A program made the translations under genes and the position numbers. Positions 37,385 through 46,374 of a DNA stretch of 64,000 bases are shown piece after piece. The notes beneath the pieces were generated by a model, which saw only the letters and a list, made by a program, of their open reading frames with translations, ran no database searches and was not told where the DNA came from. The DNA is from BD2-11 clade cluster bacterium bin43 (GTDB lineage Bacteria; Gemmatimonadota; Gemmatimonadetes; Longimicrobiales; Gaopeijiaceae), in NCBI GenBank assembly GCA_002238605.1, contig MPMR01000002.1, positions 1 through 64,000 of the forward strand, written 5' to 3'. Each line of letters begins with the position of its first letter. Position 1 is the first letter of the stretch.

Positions 37385-38935
37385 ATGGAGCGCTGGCACC
37401 TGATCGCGGGGCTGATCCTGGTCTACCTGGCGGTGACGCTGGGGATCGGACTGGCGGCGGGGCGGCGCGCGTCCCGGAGCGTGACCGGGTACGTGGCCGG
37501 CGACCGCCGCTTCGGGCTCCTCGTGATGTACTTCGTCACGGGGGCGACCGTCTTTTCCGCCTTCGCCTTCCTGGGCGGGCCCGGCTGGGCCTACTCCCGC
37601 GGCGCCGCCGCCTTCTACATCCTCTCCTACGGCGCCCTCGGCATCGCTCCCTGGTATTTCATCGGGCCCCGCACGGCCGCCCTGGGGCGGCGCTTCGGCT
37701 ACGTCACCCAGGCGCAGCTGCTGGTCGGGCGGTTCCCTTCCCGTTTCCTCTCCGCGCTGATGGCGGCGCTCTCCGTGGCCGCGTTCGTGCCCTACATCAC
37801 CCTGCAGATGCGGGGCGCGGGCATCGTCATCGAGGCGGTCACCGACGGCCACGTCCCGCTGGCCGCGGGGGCGGCGATCGCCTACGGCATCGTGGCCCTG
37901 TACGTGCTGGCCAGCGGGGTGGCCGCGGTGGGGTGGACCAACACCTTCCAGGGCATCTTCATGGTCGCGATCGCCTGGTCGCTCGGCATCTACCTGCCCT
38001 TCCGGCTCTACGGGGGGGTAGGGGAGATGTTCGGGCGCATCCTCGCCGAGCGCCCCGAGATGCTCTCCGTCCCGGGCCTCACCGCCGCGGGCGATCCCTG
38101 GAGCTGGGGCGGCTACTCGAGCGCCATCCTGGTGAGCGCGATCGGGCTCATGATGTGGCCCCATCTCTTCATGAAGGCCTTCACCGCGCGCGACGACCGG
38201 ACGCTCCGCCGAACCGTGGTCCTCTTCCCAACCTTCCAGCTCTTCCTGATCCCGGTCTTCCTGATCGGCTTCGCCGGGGTGCTGCTGCCGGACTCGCCCA
38301 CCGACGCCGACTTCATCCTCCCCTTCCTCATCCTTCGCTCCGAGCTGCCGGTGCTGGTCGTGGGCCTGTTCTGTGCGGGCGCCCTCTCGGCGTCGATGTC
38401 GACCGGGGACGCGCTCCTGCACGCCGCGGCATCCGTGACGGTGGAGGACGGCGTCGGCCCCTTCCGCCGGCTGAGCGACGCTGCCCAGCGCCGCCTGATG
38501 CGGATTCTCGTCCTGGTGGTGGGAGTGGTCGCGTACTGGTTCGCGCTGGACGAGGACTCCTCACTGGTGGTGCTGCTGCTCAGCGCCTACGGCATCATCT
38601 GCCAGTTCGCGCCCCCCATCTGCGCGGCGCTCTTCTGGCGGCGGGCCACCACACCGGGAATCGTGGCCGGTCTGGTCGCGGGCTCGGCGACGGCGGTCTT
38701 CTTCTTCACCACCGGGTATCTGGGGATGGAACTGCGCCCTCTCGACCTGCACGAGGGCGTCCTGGGGCTCATGGTCCACATTCCGGTGCTGGTGGGGGTC
38801 AGCCTCGCCACCCGGCCTCAGGACCGGAACCACACCGACGCCTTCCTGAACCCGCGAGGCTCACCGGAAACCGGGGAATCCGGCGGAGGCACCCCCGGCA
38901 GCGAGCGAATCGCGCCGGACACCCAACGTGGATGA
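37385..38935 (+). CDS. Sodium:solute symporter (SSS family)
   Basis: The protein has 516 residues and about 13 membrane helices. The SSS signature is around VTGYVAGDRRFGLLVMYFVT and GATVFSAFAFLGGPGWAYSR, followed by GVAAVGWTNTFQGIFMVAIA and ALSASMSTGDALLHAAAS. It imports an organic substrate, unknown here, with Na+. The start is immediately after the DUF3311 gene. Position at the end of a beta-oxidation operon suggests a carboxylate substrate, but this is only context. Confidence 0.92.
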   Translation: MERWHLIAGLILVYLAVTLGIGLAAGRRASRSVTGYVAGDRRFGLLVMYFVTGATVFSAFAFLGGPGWAYSRGAAAFYILSYGALGIAPWYFIGPRTAALGRRFGYVTQAQLLVGRFPSRFLSALMAALSVAAFVPYITLQMRGAGIVIEAVTDGHVPLAAGAAIAYGIVALYVLASGVAAVGWTNTFQGIFMVAIAWSLGIYLPFRLYGGVGEMFGRILAERPEMLSVPGLTAAGDPWSWGGYSSAILVSAIGLMMWPHLFMKAFTARDDRTLRRTVVLFPTFQLFLIPVFLIGFAGVLLPDSPTDADFILPFLILRSELPVLVVGLFCAGALSASMSTGDALLHAAASVTVEDGVGPFRRLSDAAQRRLMRILVLVVGVVAYWFALDEDSSLVVLLLSAYGIICQFAPPICAALFWRRATTPGIVAGLVAGSATAVFFFTTGYLGMELRPLDLHEGVLGLMVHIPVLVGVSLATRPQDRNHTDAFLNPRGSPETGESGGGTPGSERIAPDTQRG

Positions 38936-38968
38936 ACGGGATACCCAGCGTGGATGAACGGGATACCC
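38927..38968. repeat. 20-bp direct repeat, period 22
   Basis: CGTGGATGAACGGGATACCC occurs at 38927-38946 and again at 38949-38968, across the symporter stop and chorismate mutase start. Each copy contains GGATGAACGGG, so both the used ATG (38932) and a second out-of-frame ATGA are present. Confidence 0.75.
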
Positions 38969-39336
38969 CCGAGGCAGGGATGCCCGGCATGGATGAGCCC
39001 ACGGAAGCGGCAGGCCCGCCTCAGGAGCGGCTGGCTCGCATGCGGGAAGTGATGAGCGAGGTGACCGATCGGCTCATCGAACTGATGGGGGAACGCCGCG
39101 ACCTCGCCATCGAGATCGGGAGGGTGAAGGAGGAACTGGGCCTTCCGGTCCTGGACCCGGGGCGCGAAGCCCGGATGGTGCGCCAGGCCGCCGTGCGGGC
39201 GCGTGAACTGGGCGTGGACCCGGAGATGGCGCGCGACATCCTGTGGCGGATCATCGCCTCCGCGCGCGAGGCTCAGGGAGGACGCCGGCCGGGATGGCCC
39301 GACCCGCCGCCAACGGAACCGCCCGGCAGCAGATAG
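38932..39336 (+). CDS. Chorismate mutase (AroQ type)
   Basis: The protein has 134 residues from ATG 38932, overlapping the symporter stop. The helical AroQ core spans about 42-117: MSEVTDRLIELMGERRDLAI, EIGRVKEELGLPVLDPGREA, RARELGVDPEMARDILWRII, with the active-site basic and acidic residues in place. It converts chorismate to prephenate for Phe/Tyr synthesis. The N-terminal 30 and C-terminal 20 residues are low complexity. A more downstream start (ATG 38992) is possible. Confidence 0.85.
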   Translation: MNGIPSVDERDTPEAGMPGMDEPTEAAGPPQERLARMREVMSEVTDRLIELMGERRDLAIEIGRVKEELGLPVLDPGREARMVRQAAVRARELGVDPEMARDILWRIIASAREAQGGRRPGWPDPPPTEPPGSR

Positions 39337-39427
39337 CCCGAGGCCGGCGGTCGGCCTGCCGGGGCCGGAGGGCGGGCCGAGGGCGCTTCAGTGCCGCGCG
39401 CGGGCCGTCAGACGAAAATCCGACCCG

Positions 39428-39679
39428 CTAGTTCGGGCTGACCGAAACGAACTGGCGGTTCCTGCGCCGCTCGAACTTCACCACACCGTCCACCAGCGCG
39501 AACAGGGTGTCGTCGCCGCCCCTCTTCACGTTGGTGCCGGGATGGAAGCGGGTGCCCCGCTGGCGCACGAGGATGCTGCCCGCGGTCACGGGCTGACCGC
39601 CGTAGCGCTTGACGCCCAGGAACTTCGGATTCGAGTCCCGTCCGTTTCGGCTTGATCCCACGCCTTTCTTGTGTGCCAT
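39428..39679 (-). CDS. rpmA: 50S ribosomal protein L27
   Basis: The protein has 83 residues: [20 protein letters not shown] at the start, then [20 protein letters not shown] and [20 protein letters not shown]. This is the complete bacterial L27. It follows rplU by 42 bp, the usual order. Confidence 0.98.
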   Translation of the reverse strand: MAHKKGVGSSRNGRDSNPKFLGVKRYGGQPVTAGSILVRQRGTRFHPGTNVKRGGDDTLFALVDGVVKFERRRNRQFVSVSPN

Positions 39680-39721
39680 CCCGATTCCTTCCCTGCTCGG
39701 CGTCCAGCAGCCCGCGGACTG

Positions 39722-40036
39722 CTAGGTGACGATCTCGTCAATGCGTACTTCGGTGAACTTCTGGCGATGCCCCTGCTTCTTACGGTATCCCTTGCGGCGC
39801 TTGCGCTTGAAGATGATGACCTTCTGGTCCTTTCCGTGCGCCAGCACTTCGGCCCGCACTGCGGCGCCTTCCACGGTGGGCGTCCCGACCTCCGGATCGC
39901 CATCGCCGCCGCCGGTCATCAGCACGCGGTCGAACGTGACCGTGGAGCCCTCCTCGGCAGCAAGCGCAGGGATCCGCACCCGGAGACCGGGCTCGGCCCT
40001 GAACTGCTTTCCGCCGGTTTCGAACACCGCGTACAT
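39722..40036 (-). CDS. rplU: 50S ribosomal protein L21
   Basis: The protein has 104 residues from ATG 40036. MYAVFETGGKQFRAEPGLRV, an acidic middle segment, and the 23S-binding C-terminus FKRKRRKGYRKKQGHRQKFT are typical L21. A GDGDPEVG segment is a small variable loop. It lies between rng and rpmA, a common arrangement. Confidence 0.98.
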   Translation of the reverse strand: MYAVFETGGKQFRAEPGLRVRIPALAAEEGSTVTFDRVLMTGGGDGDPEVGTPTVEGAAVRAEVLAHGKDQKVIIFKRKRRKGYRKKQGHRQKFTEVRIDEIVT

Positions 40037-40212
40037 GCCTGCCTCTTCGTGTAGATGGAGATCCCGGACACAGGACTGTGCTACGAAGCTCCGCAGCCCG
40101 AAAAAGCTACAGAGTCCCCGGTCAAGGTCAAGGGGCGCGGCGCGCTGGCAACCGGCAAGGTCGTTCGATCCCGCCCGGGCGCGGTCGCTCGCACCGCGGG
40201 CCGGAGCCGCGC

Positions 40213-41727
40213 CTATACGGTCGCGTACTTCCCGGTCACGTCCACCTGGGCCCGGCCCGAGAGCAGACGAAACTGGTCTTCGCCCAGCAGGGGATCGTCC
40301 CGCAGGCTGATCTGAAGGCCGGTGGCGCTCGACACCCGATTGCGGAAGTCCGGCTCCGAGTCGAGCACATGCAGGGCCACTTCCGGATGGATGCGCACCG
40401 TCAGCATGCTCTCGGCCTTGGCGGCTGCGGCGCGCCTGAGGCTGCGCTCCACCCGGCGCATCACGGTGTCGGGCGCGAAGACCCGGCCCAGTCCTCCGCA
40501 GTGGGTGCACGGGTCCGTGATCGAGGTGAAGATCGACGGGCGCACCCGCTGGCGGGTCATCTCGATCAGCCCGAGTTCGGATACGGCGAACGCGCGGGTG
40601 CGGGCGCGGTCGCGCCCCAGGTGGGTGCGCAGTTCGTGCAGCACCCGGTCGCGGTCCTTCTGCGTGTCCATGTCGATGAAGTCCACGACCACGATTCCGC
40701 CGACATCGCGGAGCCGTAGCTGGCGGGCGATTTCGCGCGCCGCCTCCAGGTTGGTCTTCAGGATGAGCGATGCGGGATCGTTCTTCTTCTTGCCGGCGAA
40801 GCGCCCGGTGTTCACGTCGATCGAAACCAGCGCCTCGGTAGGCTCGATCACGACATGGCCACCGGACTTGAGCCCGACCTTGCGCCGGAAGGAGCGGTGG
40901 ATCTCCTCCTCGATGCCGCGGACGTCGAACAGCGGCTCCCGGTCCTGATAGAGCTTCAGGCGGTCCAGCAGATCCGGCGCCACGCTCCGCACGTAACTCT
41001 CGATCTCGCCGAAGATGACGGGCGCATCCACCGTCAGCGAGTCGAACTTGTCGCTGAACAGGTCCCGGATGACGCCGCTGATCAACCGCGCTTCGCGGCG
41101 CACGACCCCGGGCCCGGAAGCGGCCTTCGCGGTCCGCTGGATCTCCAGCCAGCTTCCCCGCAGACTCTCGAACTCGCGCGCGAACCGCTTCTCGGTCGCC
41201 TCCTCCCCCACGGTGCGGACGATCACCCCGCCTGAATCGGCCGGAATCACCTTGCGGGCGAGAGCCCGGAGTCTCGACCGCTGCCTGCGGTCCTCGATCT
41301 TGCGGCTCACGCCGACGCGCGACGAGAACGGCATGTAGACGAGGAAGCGGCCGGCCAGCGAGACCTGGGCGGTCAGACGCGGCCCCTTTGTGCCGATGGG
41401 CTCCTTGGTGACCTGCACGGTCACCCGGTCGCCCTTGTTCAGCAGCTTCTGGATCGAGCGCTGCTGGCCATCCCGGCCGTTCCTGGACGGTTCGCCGTCT
41501 TCGTGAACCACGTCCGAGACGTGCAGGAAGCCCGCCTTCTCGACACCGATGTCAACGAAGGCCGCCTGAATGCCGGGAAGTACCGCCTCCACGCGGCCCA
41601 GGAACACGTCACCTACCAACCGTCCCTGGTCCGGGCGGTCCAGCATCAGTTCTACGAGTCTTTTGTCTTCCAGCAGCGCCACTCGCGTCTCGCGCGAGGA
41701 CGCGCTGATGATGATTTCTCTCCTCAA
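40213..41727 (-). CDS. rng: Ribonuclease E/G family endoribonuclease
   Basis: The protein has 504 residues, RNase G size. The S1 domain starts at VGDVFLGRVEAVLPGIQAAF, VDIGVEKAGFLHVSD; the DNase I-like domain carries the metal aspartates in ALVSIDVNTGRFAG and GGIVVVDFIDMDTQKDRD; the zinc-link CTHCGGLGRV follows. It cuts A/U-rich single-stranded RNA and matures rRNA. The C-terminal scaffold of RNase E is absent. It precedes rplU-rpmA. Confidence 0.95.
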   Translation of the reverse strand: MRREIIISASSRETRVALLEDKRLVELMLDRPDQGRLVGDVFLGRVEAVLPGIQAAFVDIGVEKAGFLHVSDVVHEDGEPSRNGRDGQQRSIQKLLNKGDRVTVQVTKEPIGTKGPRLTAQVSLAGRFLVYMPFSSRVGVSRKIEDRRQRSRLRALARKVIPADSGGVIVRTVGEEATEKRFAREFESLRGSWLEIQRTAKAASGPGVVRREARLISGVIRDLFSDKFDSLTVDAPVIFGEIESYVRSVAPDLLDRLKLYQDREPLFDVRGIEEEIHRSFRRKVGLKSGGHVVIEPTEALVSIDVNTGRFAGKKKNDPASLILKTNLEAAREIARQLRLRDVGGIVVVDFIDMDTQKDRDRVLHELRTHLGRDRARTRAFAVSELGLIEMTRQRVRPSIFTSITDPCTHCGGLGRVFAPDTVMRRVERSLRRAAAAKAESMLTVRIHPEVALHVLDSEPDFRNRVSSATGLQISLRDDPLLGEDQFRLLSGRAQVDVTGKYATV

Positions 41728-41779
41728 ATCCCTGGTTTCTCCGCGAGTCGCGGGGCCCGGGACCGCCCGAGGGCGTCCC

Positions 41780-43021
41780 CTACCCCACCTTAAGCTCTGC
41801 GGTCCTCCCGCTTCCGCCGGCCTCGCGCACCAGGTGTCGAGCGATCAGCAAGCGCTGGATTTCGCTCGTGCCCTCTCCGATTTCGCACACTTTCGCGTCG
41901 CGAAACATCCGTTCCACCGGGTAGTCGTTCGTGTACCCGGCTCCTCCCATGAGCTCGACCGCTTCCGTGGTGGCGCGCATCGACAACTCCGAGGCGAACA
42001 GCTTCGCCATGGAGGCTTCCTTCGAGAAGGGGCGTCCCTGATCCTTGAGCCAGGCCGCGTGGTACGTCAGGTGCTTGGCGGCCTGGATCCCCGTAGCCAT
42101 GTCGGACAAGCGGAATTGTACCGCCTGAAAGTCGTAAATCCTGTGCCCGTAACGTTTCCGTTGCAACGTATACTCCAGGGCGGCGTCAAAAGCTCCCTCG
42201 GCGATGCCGAGAGCCAGCGCGGCGATGCCGATGCGCCCCGCGTCGAGGGTGCGCATGAAGTTGACGAAGCCCTCGCCCTCGGCCCCGAGCCGGTTTTCGG
42301 CCGGAACGAAGACATCGTCCAGCACCAGCTCCCGGGTATCCGACGCCCGCCACCCCATCTTGTCTTCCTTGCCGCCGGCCCGCACCCCCGCGGTGAACTC
42401 GAGTTCCGCGCTGTGTCCGACGCCCAGACGGCGCGCCGTCTCCAGGTCGCAGGTGGGCTTGGTGACGATGAAGCTGGTGATGCCGCGGGTGCCGCGCGCC
42501 GGATTGGTGAGCGCCGTGATGGTGAAGATCTCCCCGACGCCGGCGTGGGTGATGAAGATCTTGGACCCGTTGATGCGGTAGCCGTTTGCCTCGCGCACGG
42601 CGCGCGTGCGGGTGCCCGCCGAGTCCGAACCCGCCGCCGGCTCGGTGAGCCCGAAGCCCCCCAGCACGCGGCCGCTGGCGAGCAGGGGCAGGAATCTCCG
42701 CTTCTGCGCCTCCGTCCCGAAGGTCAGGATCGGGCTCGCTCCCAGCGTGGTGTGCGCCGACACCGTGATGGCGTGGCTGGCGTCGTGACGCGCCAGCTCC
42801 TCTACGACGAGGATGTAGCTCAGATAGTCGCGTCCCATCCCCCCGTATTCTTCGGGGATGGGGACCCCGAGTAGTCCCATCTCGCCCATCGCGCGCACGC
42901 TCTCCCACGGAAAGGTCTGGGTGCGGTCCATCTCGCCGGCGATCGGCGCGACGTGTTCCAGGGCGAAGGCTCGGACCCGGCTGCGCAGACGGGTGTGTTT
43001 CGGACGGAGATAGGCGTCCAT
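41780..43021 (-). CDS. Acyl-CoA dehydrogenase
   Basis: The protein has 413 residues. Family motifs are [39 protein letters not shown] (FAD/acyl binding), [20 protein letters not shown] and the catalytic Glu in [19 protein letters not shown]. It removes hydrogens from short- or branched-chain acyl-CoA and passes electrons to ETF. An extra segment of about 20 residues before KEDKMGW (near 195-225) is unusual. A perfect palindrome 27 bp upstream of the ATG suggests control by a dedicated repressor. Confidence 0.93.
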   Translation of the reverse strand: MDAYLRPKHTRLRSRVRAFALEHVAPIAGEMDRTQTFPWESVRAMGEMGLLGVPIPEEYGGMGRDYLSYILVVEELARHDASHAITVSAHTTLGASPILTFGTEAQKRRFLPLLASGRVLGGFGLTEPAAGSDSAGTRTRAVREANGYRINGSKIFITHAGVGEIFTITALTNPARGTRGITSFIVTKPTCDLETARRLGVGHSAELEFTAGVRAGGKEDKMGWRASDTRELVLDDVFVPAENRLGAEGEGFVNFMRTLDAGRIGIAALALGIAEGAFDAALEYTLQRKRYGHRIYDFQAVQFRLSDMATGIQAAKHLTYHAAWLKDQGRPFSKEASMAKLFASELSMRATTEAVELMGGAGYTNDYPVERMFRDAKVCEIGEGTSEIQRLLIARHLVREAGGSGRTAELKVG

Positions 43022-43047
43022 CAGCCCATCCCTGCTTCAGGTGTTAC

Positions 43048-43064
43048 ATCATATGACATATGAT
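43048..43064. promoter_or_regulatory. Palindromic operator-like site upstream of the acyl-CoA dehydrogenase
   Basis: ATCATATG-A-CATATGAT is a perfect 17-bp palindrome in a locally AT-rich stretch, 27 to 43 bp before the acyl-CoA dehydrogenase ATG, where a promoter would be. Its length and symmetry fit a TetR-family (LiuR/PsrA/FadR-like) operator. No regulator gene is adjacent. Confidence 0.55.
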
Positions 43065-43249
43065 AAGACATATTATTGAATGGAGTTATATGATGTATGC
43101 CAGAAGAGCCACGAAGGCCGGTATCCGGGTTGGAGGGGCAGCAGTGCATGTGGGATCATACACCGGGAATGTCGATAGGATGCGGAATGAGGAGGAGCGG
43201 TTCGACGGGTGTCCGGCACGGCCTCGGCTCCTCCAGCCCTCTCCGCCGG

Positions 43250-44407
43250 TCAAGGGTTGAAGCCGATCTCCCAGATGCCGGCGCGGAGGTATCCAGGTCC
43301 GGAAAACTCGCCCACCCAGAGTGCATCGTCTCCCAGGAAGTCGACGACCACCACGCCCTCCATCCTGGTGCGCGCGAGCACGGTTGCCGTGTTCAGGTCG
43401 ATGATGTCGATCTGGCCGTCGAATCGATCGATGGTTTCGAGGCCGGATTTCATCTCGAGCCTGACGCGCCCGTCGGGTCCACGGCGCTCCTCCATCATGT
43501 CGAGCCAGTCTTCCCGAAGCTGCCAGCTCAGGACCCACAGCCGGTCATCGGAATCGACGCGAAGCGCTCGTATCGTACTTGAAGGAGGATTGTCCGAGGA
43601 CTCGGGAGCTTCCGGATCGCGCGGTGGATCGTTGAAAGCGGGATCGATGAATCCCGTGATGCGGCGGCCGGTTTCGCTCCACACCTCGACCTCGTAACGG
43701 CGGTATACCGGCGAAGAAAAGGTCCGATGCGCGGCATCCGTGGTGATGATCCGATGGAACTGCGTCGAGGCCGACCGGTCATTGGCGAGAACGATCGTGC
43801 CTCCAAAGGAACTCGTGACCTGTGCACCCTGCAGGATGTGGAGGGGCAGATCGCCGGCATCGGGAGCGGGGTGCTGCATGTTCAGCACCCACCGCTCACC
43901 ATCTCCCAGAGGACGAACAGCGTTGAAGTAGGCGGGAATGCTCTCGTCCTCGATGAGAGCGAAGTCCGGGCCCACAATGCTGTGGCGGCCGTTCCCGGCG
44001 TCGAATACGTGGACACGCCCTTCGCGGTCCGCGAGGACGGGCATGGCGTTTTCCCACTCCAACGGCCCCTCCCCGGCGCGGCCGACTTCGCCCACGAAGT
44101 TGCCTTCGGCGTCGAAGACCTTCACCGCCTCGTACTGTCCGAACCAGTAGTTGCCGACGCTATCGCGGACCAGGTGGAAGGCGGCTCGCAGATACCCCTC
44201 ACCGATCGTGTCGCCCATGACCAGCACCTGCTCGAGCGTGATGCAGTCCTCGCAGAGGGACTCCGATTCGCGGATGAGCCGGACCTCGGTGCTGTCGGTG
44301 ACGTCGGTCCAGTGGGCGCGGGAAGGCTCGTCGGGTGGGGCGCAGGCGAGGAAGAATCCGGCACCGATCAGGCTCGCGAGAGCGATGGGCGAGGGCGAAG
44401 CGTTCAT
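43250..44407 (-). CDS. Six-bladed beta-propeller lipoprotein
   Basis: The protein has 385 residues from ATG 44407, with lipoprotein signal LIGAGFFLACAPP. NHL/6-bladed propeller pattern: DSVGNYWFGQYEAVKVFDAEG-type blade, then FVGEVGRAGEGPLEWENAMP, REGRVHVFDAGNGRHSIVG, and a C-terminal blade DFLGDDALWVGEFSG. The GxGxGEGP-type turn is typical of the many such lipoproteins in Gemmatimonadota. Binding partner unknown. A relative runs off the right edge of the window (63178-64000). Confidence 0.8.
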   Translation of the reverse strand: MNASPSPIALASLIGAGFFLACAPPDEPSRAHWTDVTDSTEVRLIRESESLCEDCITLEQVLVMGDTIGEGYLRAAFHLVRDSVGNYWFGQYEAVKVFDAEGNFVGEVGRAGEGPLEWENAMPVLADREGRVHVFDAGNGRHSIVGPDFALIEDESIPAYFNAVRPLGDGERWVLNMQHPAPDAGDLPLHILQGAQVTSSFGGTIVLANDRSASTQFHRIITTDAAHRTFSSPVYRRYEVEVWSETGRRITGFIDPAFNDPPRDPEAPESSDNPPSSTIRALRVDSDDRLWVLSWQLREDWLDMMEERRGPDGRVRLEMKSGLETIDRFDGQIDIIDLNTATVLARTRMEGVVVVDFLGDDALWVGEFSGPGYLRAGIWEIGFNP

Positions 44408-44686
44408 GGGGTGAGCGATTCCGTGGGGAGCTGCGACGTGAGAGACATCCGGGTTGGTCCGCGGGCGGTTTTCGGCCTGCTCGAGCCCGTTGCCCTGCGG
44501 CAGAGGAGCAGTGGCCTCGAAGCACGTCAAGGTAGGGGACTTCTGAGCAGGTTCGCCACAGGACCACGTGCTGGATGTGCTCCTATCATCGCCGCGCATC
44601 AGTCCATTACCCTTCGTATTACAGGTGGTATTACGCTCCTTGCACCGGACTCCCGCAATCGGGCCGTGTGCGTGTGGCGAGGGCCA

Positions 44687-46201
44687 TCAGGCCCGCAGGC
44701 AGTTGTCGCAGGTCCCGCAGTTGGCCGAGTCCACGCTGTCGCCGAAGTATCCGAGGATGCGGGCGCGGCGGCACCCGCGGGTGCGGGCGTAGCGCTCCAC
44801 CGCGGCCAGCTTGGCCACCTCGGCGTTGCGGCGTTCGCGCAGCGGGCCCAGGGGGAGCCGGCGGACGTGCGGTCGCAGGTCGATGTGGAGGGTGTCGCCG
44901 GGCTGCTCGGGAGGATCGTCGCGCAGGTGCACCACACGGCAGGCCGCCAGCGCTCTGGCCAGGGCGCCCACGTTGGTGGCGGTCAGCGGGGTGCCGTTGC
45001 GGGCGCGCAGTTCGTCGACCGGCACCCTGAGCCGTGTCCGTCCGGCCGCCCGGCGCCGCAGATCGCGCCAGAAGCGGCGCACCGCGCGCGGGGGCGGGTA
45101 GCTGTGGTCGATGAAGGCCATCTGGCCCGCCCGGTCGCCCTTCGACCACAACGCCAGGCAGTGCGCGGTGTCGCCGTCGCGACCGGCCCTGCCGGCCTCC
45201 TGGTAGTACGCCTCCATGGTGCGCGGGAGCTCGTGGTGGATCACCAGACGGACGTCGCTCTTGTCGACCCCCATGCCGAAGGCGTTGGTGGCGGCCACGA
45301 GCGGGGCCTCGCCGGCCATGAAGGCGTCCTGCACGCGGGCACGCTCGGCCGCCGGCAGTCCCGCGTGGTAGGCCTCGGTTGTGTGGCCCAGGGCAGCCAG
45401 TTCGTCGCGTACGCTCTCCACCCCCTTGCGGCTGCCGGCATAGACGAGGGTGACGCCGGGGCGGTCGCGCACCAGGGTCCGCAGCCGCTCCCGCTTCTCC
45501 TTCCACGACCGGGCGTGCTCCACCCCCCACACCAGGTTGGGACGGTCGAAGCCGCCCACGACGGTGACCGGATCGGCCAGCCGCAGCCGGGCGATGATCT
45601 CCCGCCGGGTGCGCGGAGTGGCGGTGGCGGTGAGGGCGATCATGGGCACGTCGAACATCCCGCGCAGGCGGCCGAGGCGCAGGTATGCCGGACGGAAGTC
45701 GTGCCCCCACTCGGAGATGCAGTGGGCCTCGTCGACCGCAAGCAGGCTCACCCGCAGGCGCGGCAGCAACTCGCGGAACGAGCGGCTCTCGAAACGCTCC
45801 GGCGCGACGAAGACGACGCGCAGCGCCCCCTCGACCAGCTGCGCCTCCACCTTGTCGCGCTCCTCCCGGGAGAGCGTGGAGTTGAGGAAGGCGGCGGGAA
45901 TGTCGGCTTCGCGGCAGCGCATTGCCTGGTCGGCCATGAGCGACACCAGCGGGCTGACCACGACCGTGGCGTGGGGGAGCACGGCGGCCGGCACCTGGTA
46001 GCAGACGCTCTTCCCTCCCCCGGTCGGGAGGATGCCGAGCGCGTCGTGGCCCTGCAGCACCGCGCGCACGAGCACGTCCTGTCCCGGCCTGAAGCCGGGA
46101 TAGCCGAAATGATGCTTGAGGGCATCGAGCGCGATGCGGTCCGCTTCCTCCCTTTCCGGGACGGGAAACCGTATCGCCGAGGTTGGTGCCGGAGCCGCCA
46201 T
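44687..46201 (-). CDS. recQ: RecQ-family ATP-dependent DNA helicase
   Basis: The protein has 504 residues. Walker A is GILPTGGGKSVCYQ (Lys64), the DEAH box is AVDEAHCISEWGHDFR (157-160), and motif VI is YYQEAGRAGRDG. The C-terminal zinc site uses Cys477, Cys495, Cys498 and Cys501 (CGTCDNC). The RQC winged-helix region is short and no HRDC domain is present, so this is a compact RecQ. It unwinds 3'-to-5' in DNA repair. It stands alone between secreted-protein genes. Confidence 0.95.
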   Translation of the reverse strand: MAAPAPTSAIRFPVPEREEADRIALDALKHHFGYPGFRPGQDVLVRAVLQGHDALGILPTGGGKSVCYQVPAAVLPHATVVVSPLVSLMADQAMRCREADIPAAFLNSTLSREERDKVEAQLVEGALRVVFVAPERFESRSFRELLPRLRVSLLAVDEAHCISEWGHDFRPAYLRLGRLRGMFDVPMIALTATATPRTRREIIARLRLADPVTVVGGFDRPNLVWGVEHARSWKEKRERLRTLVRDRPGVTLVYAGSRKGVESVRDELAALGHTTEAYHAGLPAAERARVQDAFMAGEAPLVAATNAFGMGVDKSDVRLVIHHELPRTMEAYYQEAGRAGRDGDTAHCLALWSKGDRAGQMAFIDHSYPPPRAVRRFWRDLRRRAAGRTRLRVPVDELRARNGTPLTATNVGALARALAACRVVHLRDDPPEQPGDTLHIDLRPHVRRLPLGPLRERRNAEVAKLAAVERYARTRGCRRARILGYFGDSVDSANCGTCDNCLRA

Positions 46202-46374
46202 GGACCCGAAAGCTCGCCGTGGGGCCGGGGCGCCTCCATGGCGGGAGGGGACGATCGGAAGGCGGGAAGCGGTGCCTGGTCCGAGGGCAACCTCTATACT
46301 GAATGCCGCTGCTCGCGCCCGGATTCGCTGCCCGGGCCGGCCAACAGACGAAGGCTTTCGACCGAGGAGGGGCC

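Noticed and set aside
43060-43260. Plus-strand frame starting in the AT-rich stretch after the palindrome
   Set aside because: No ribosome-binding site, no family resemblance, and it runs into the convergent end of the propeller lipoprotein gene.
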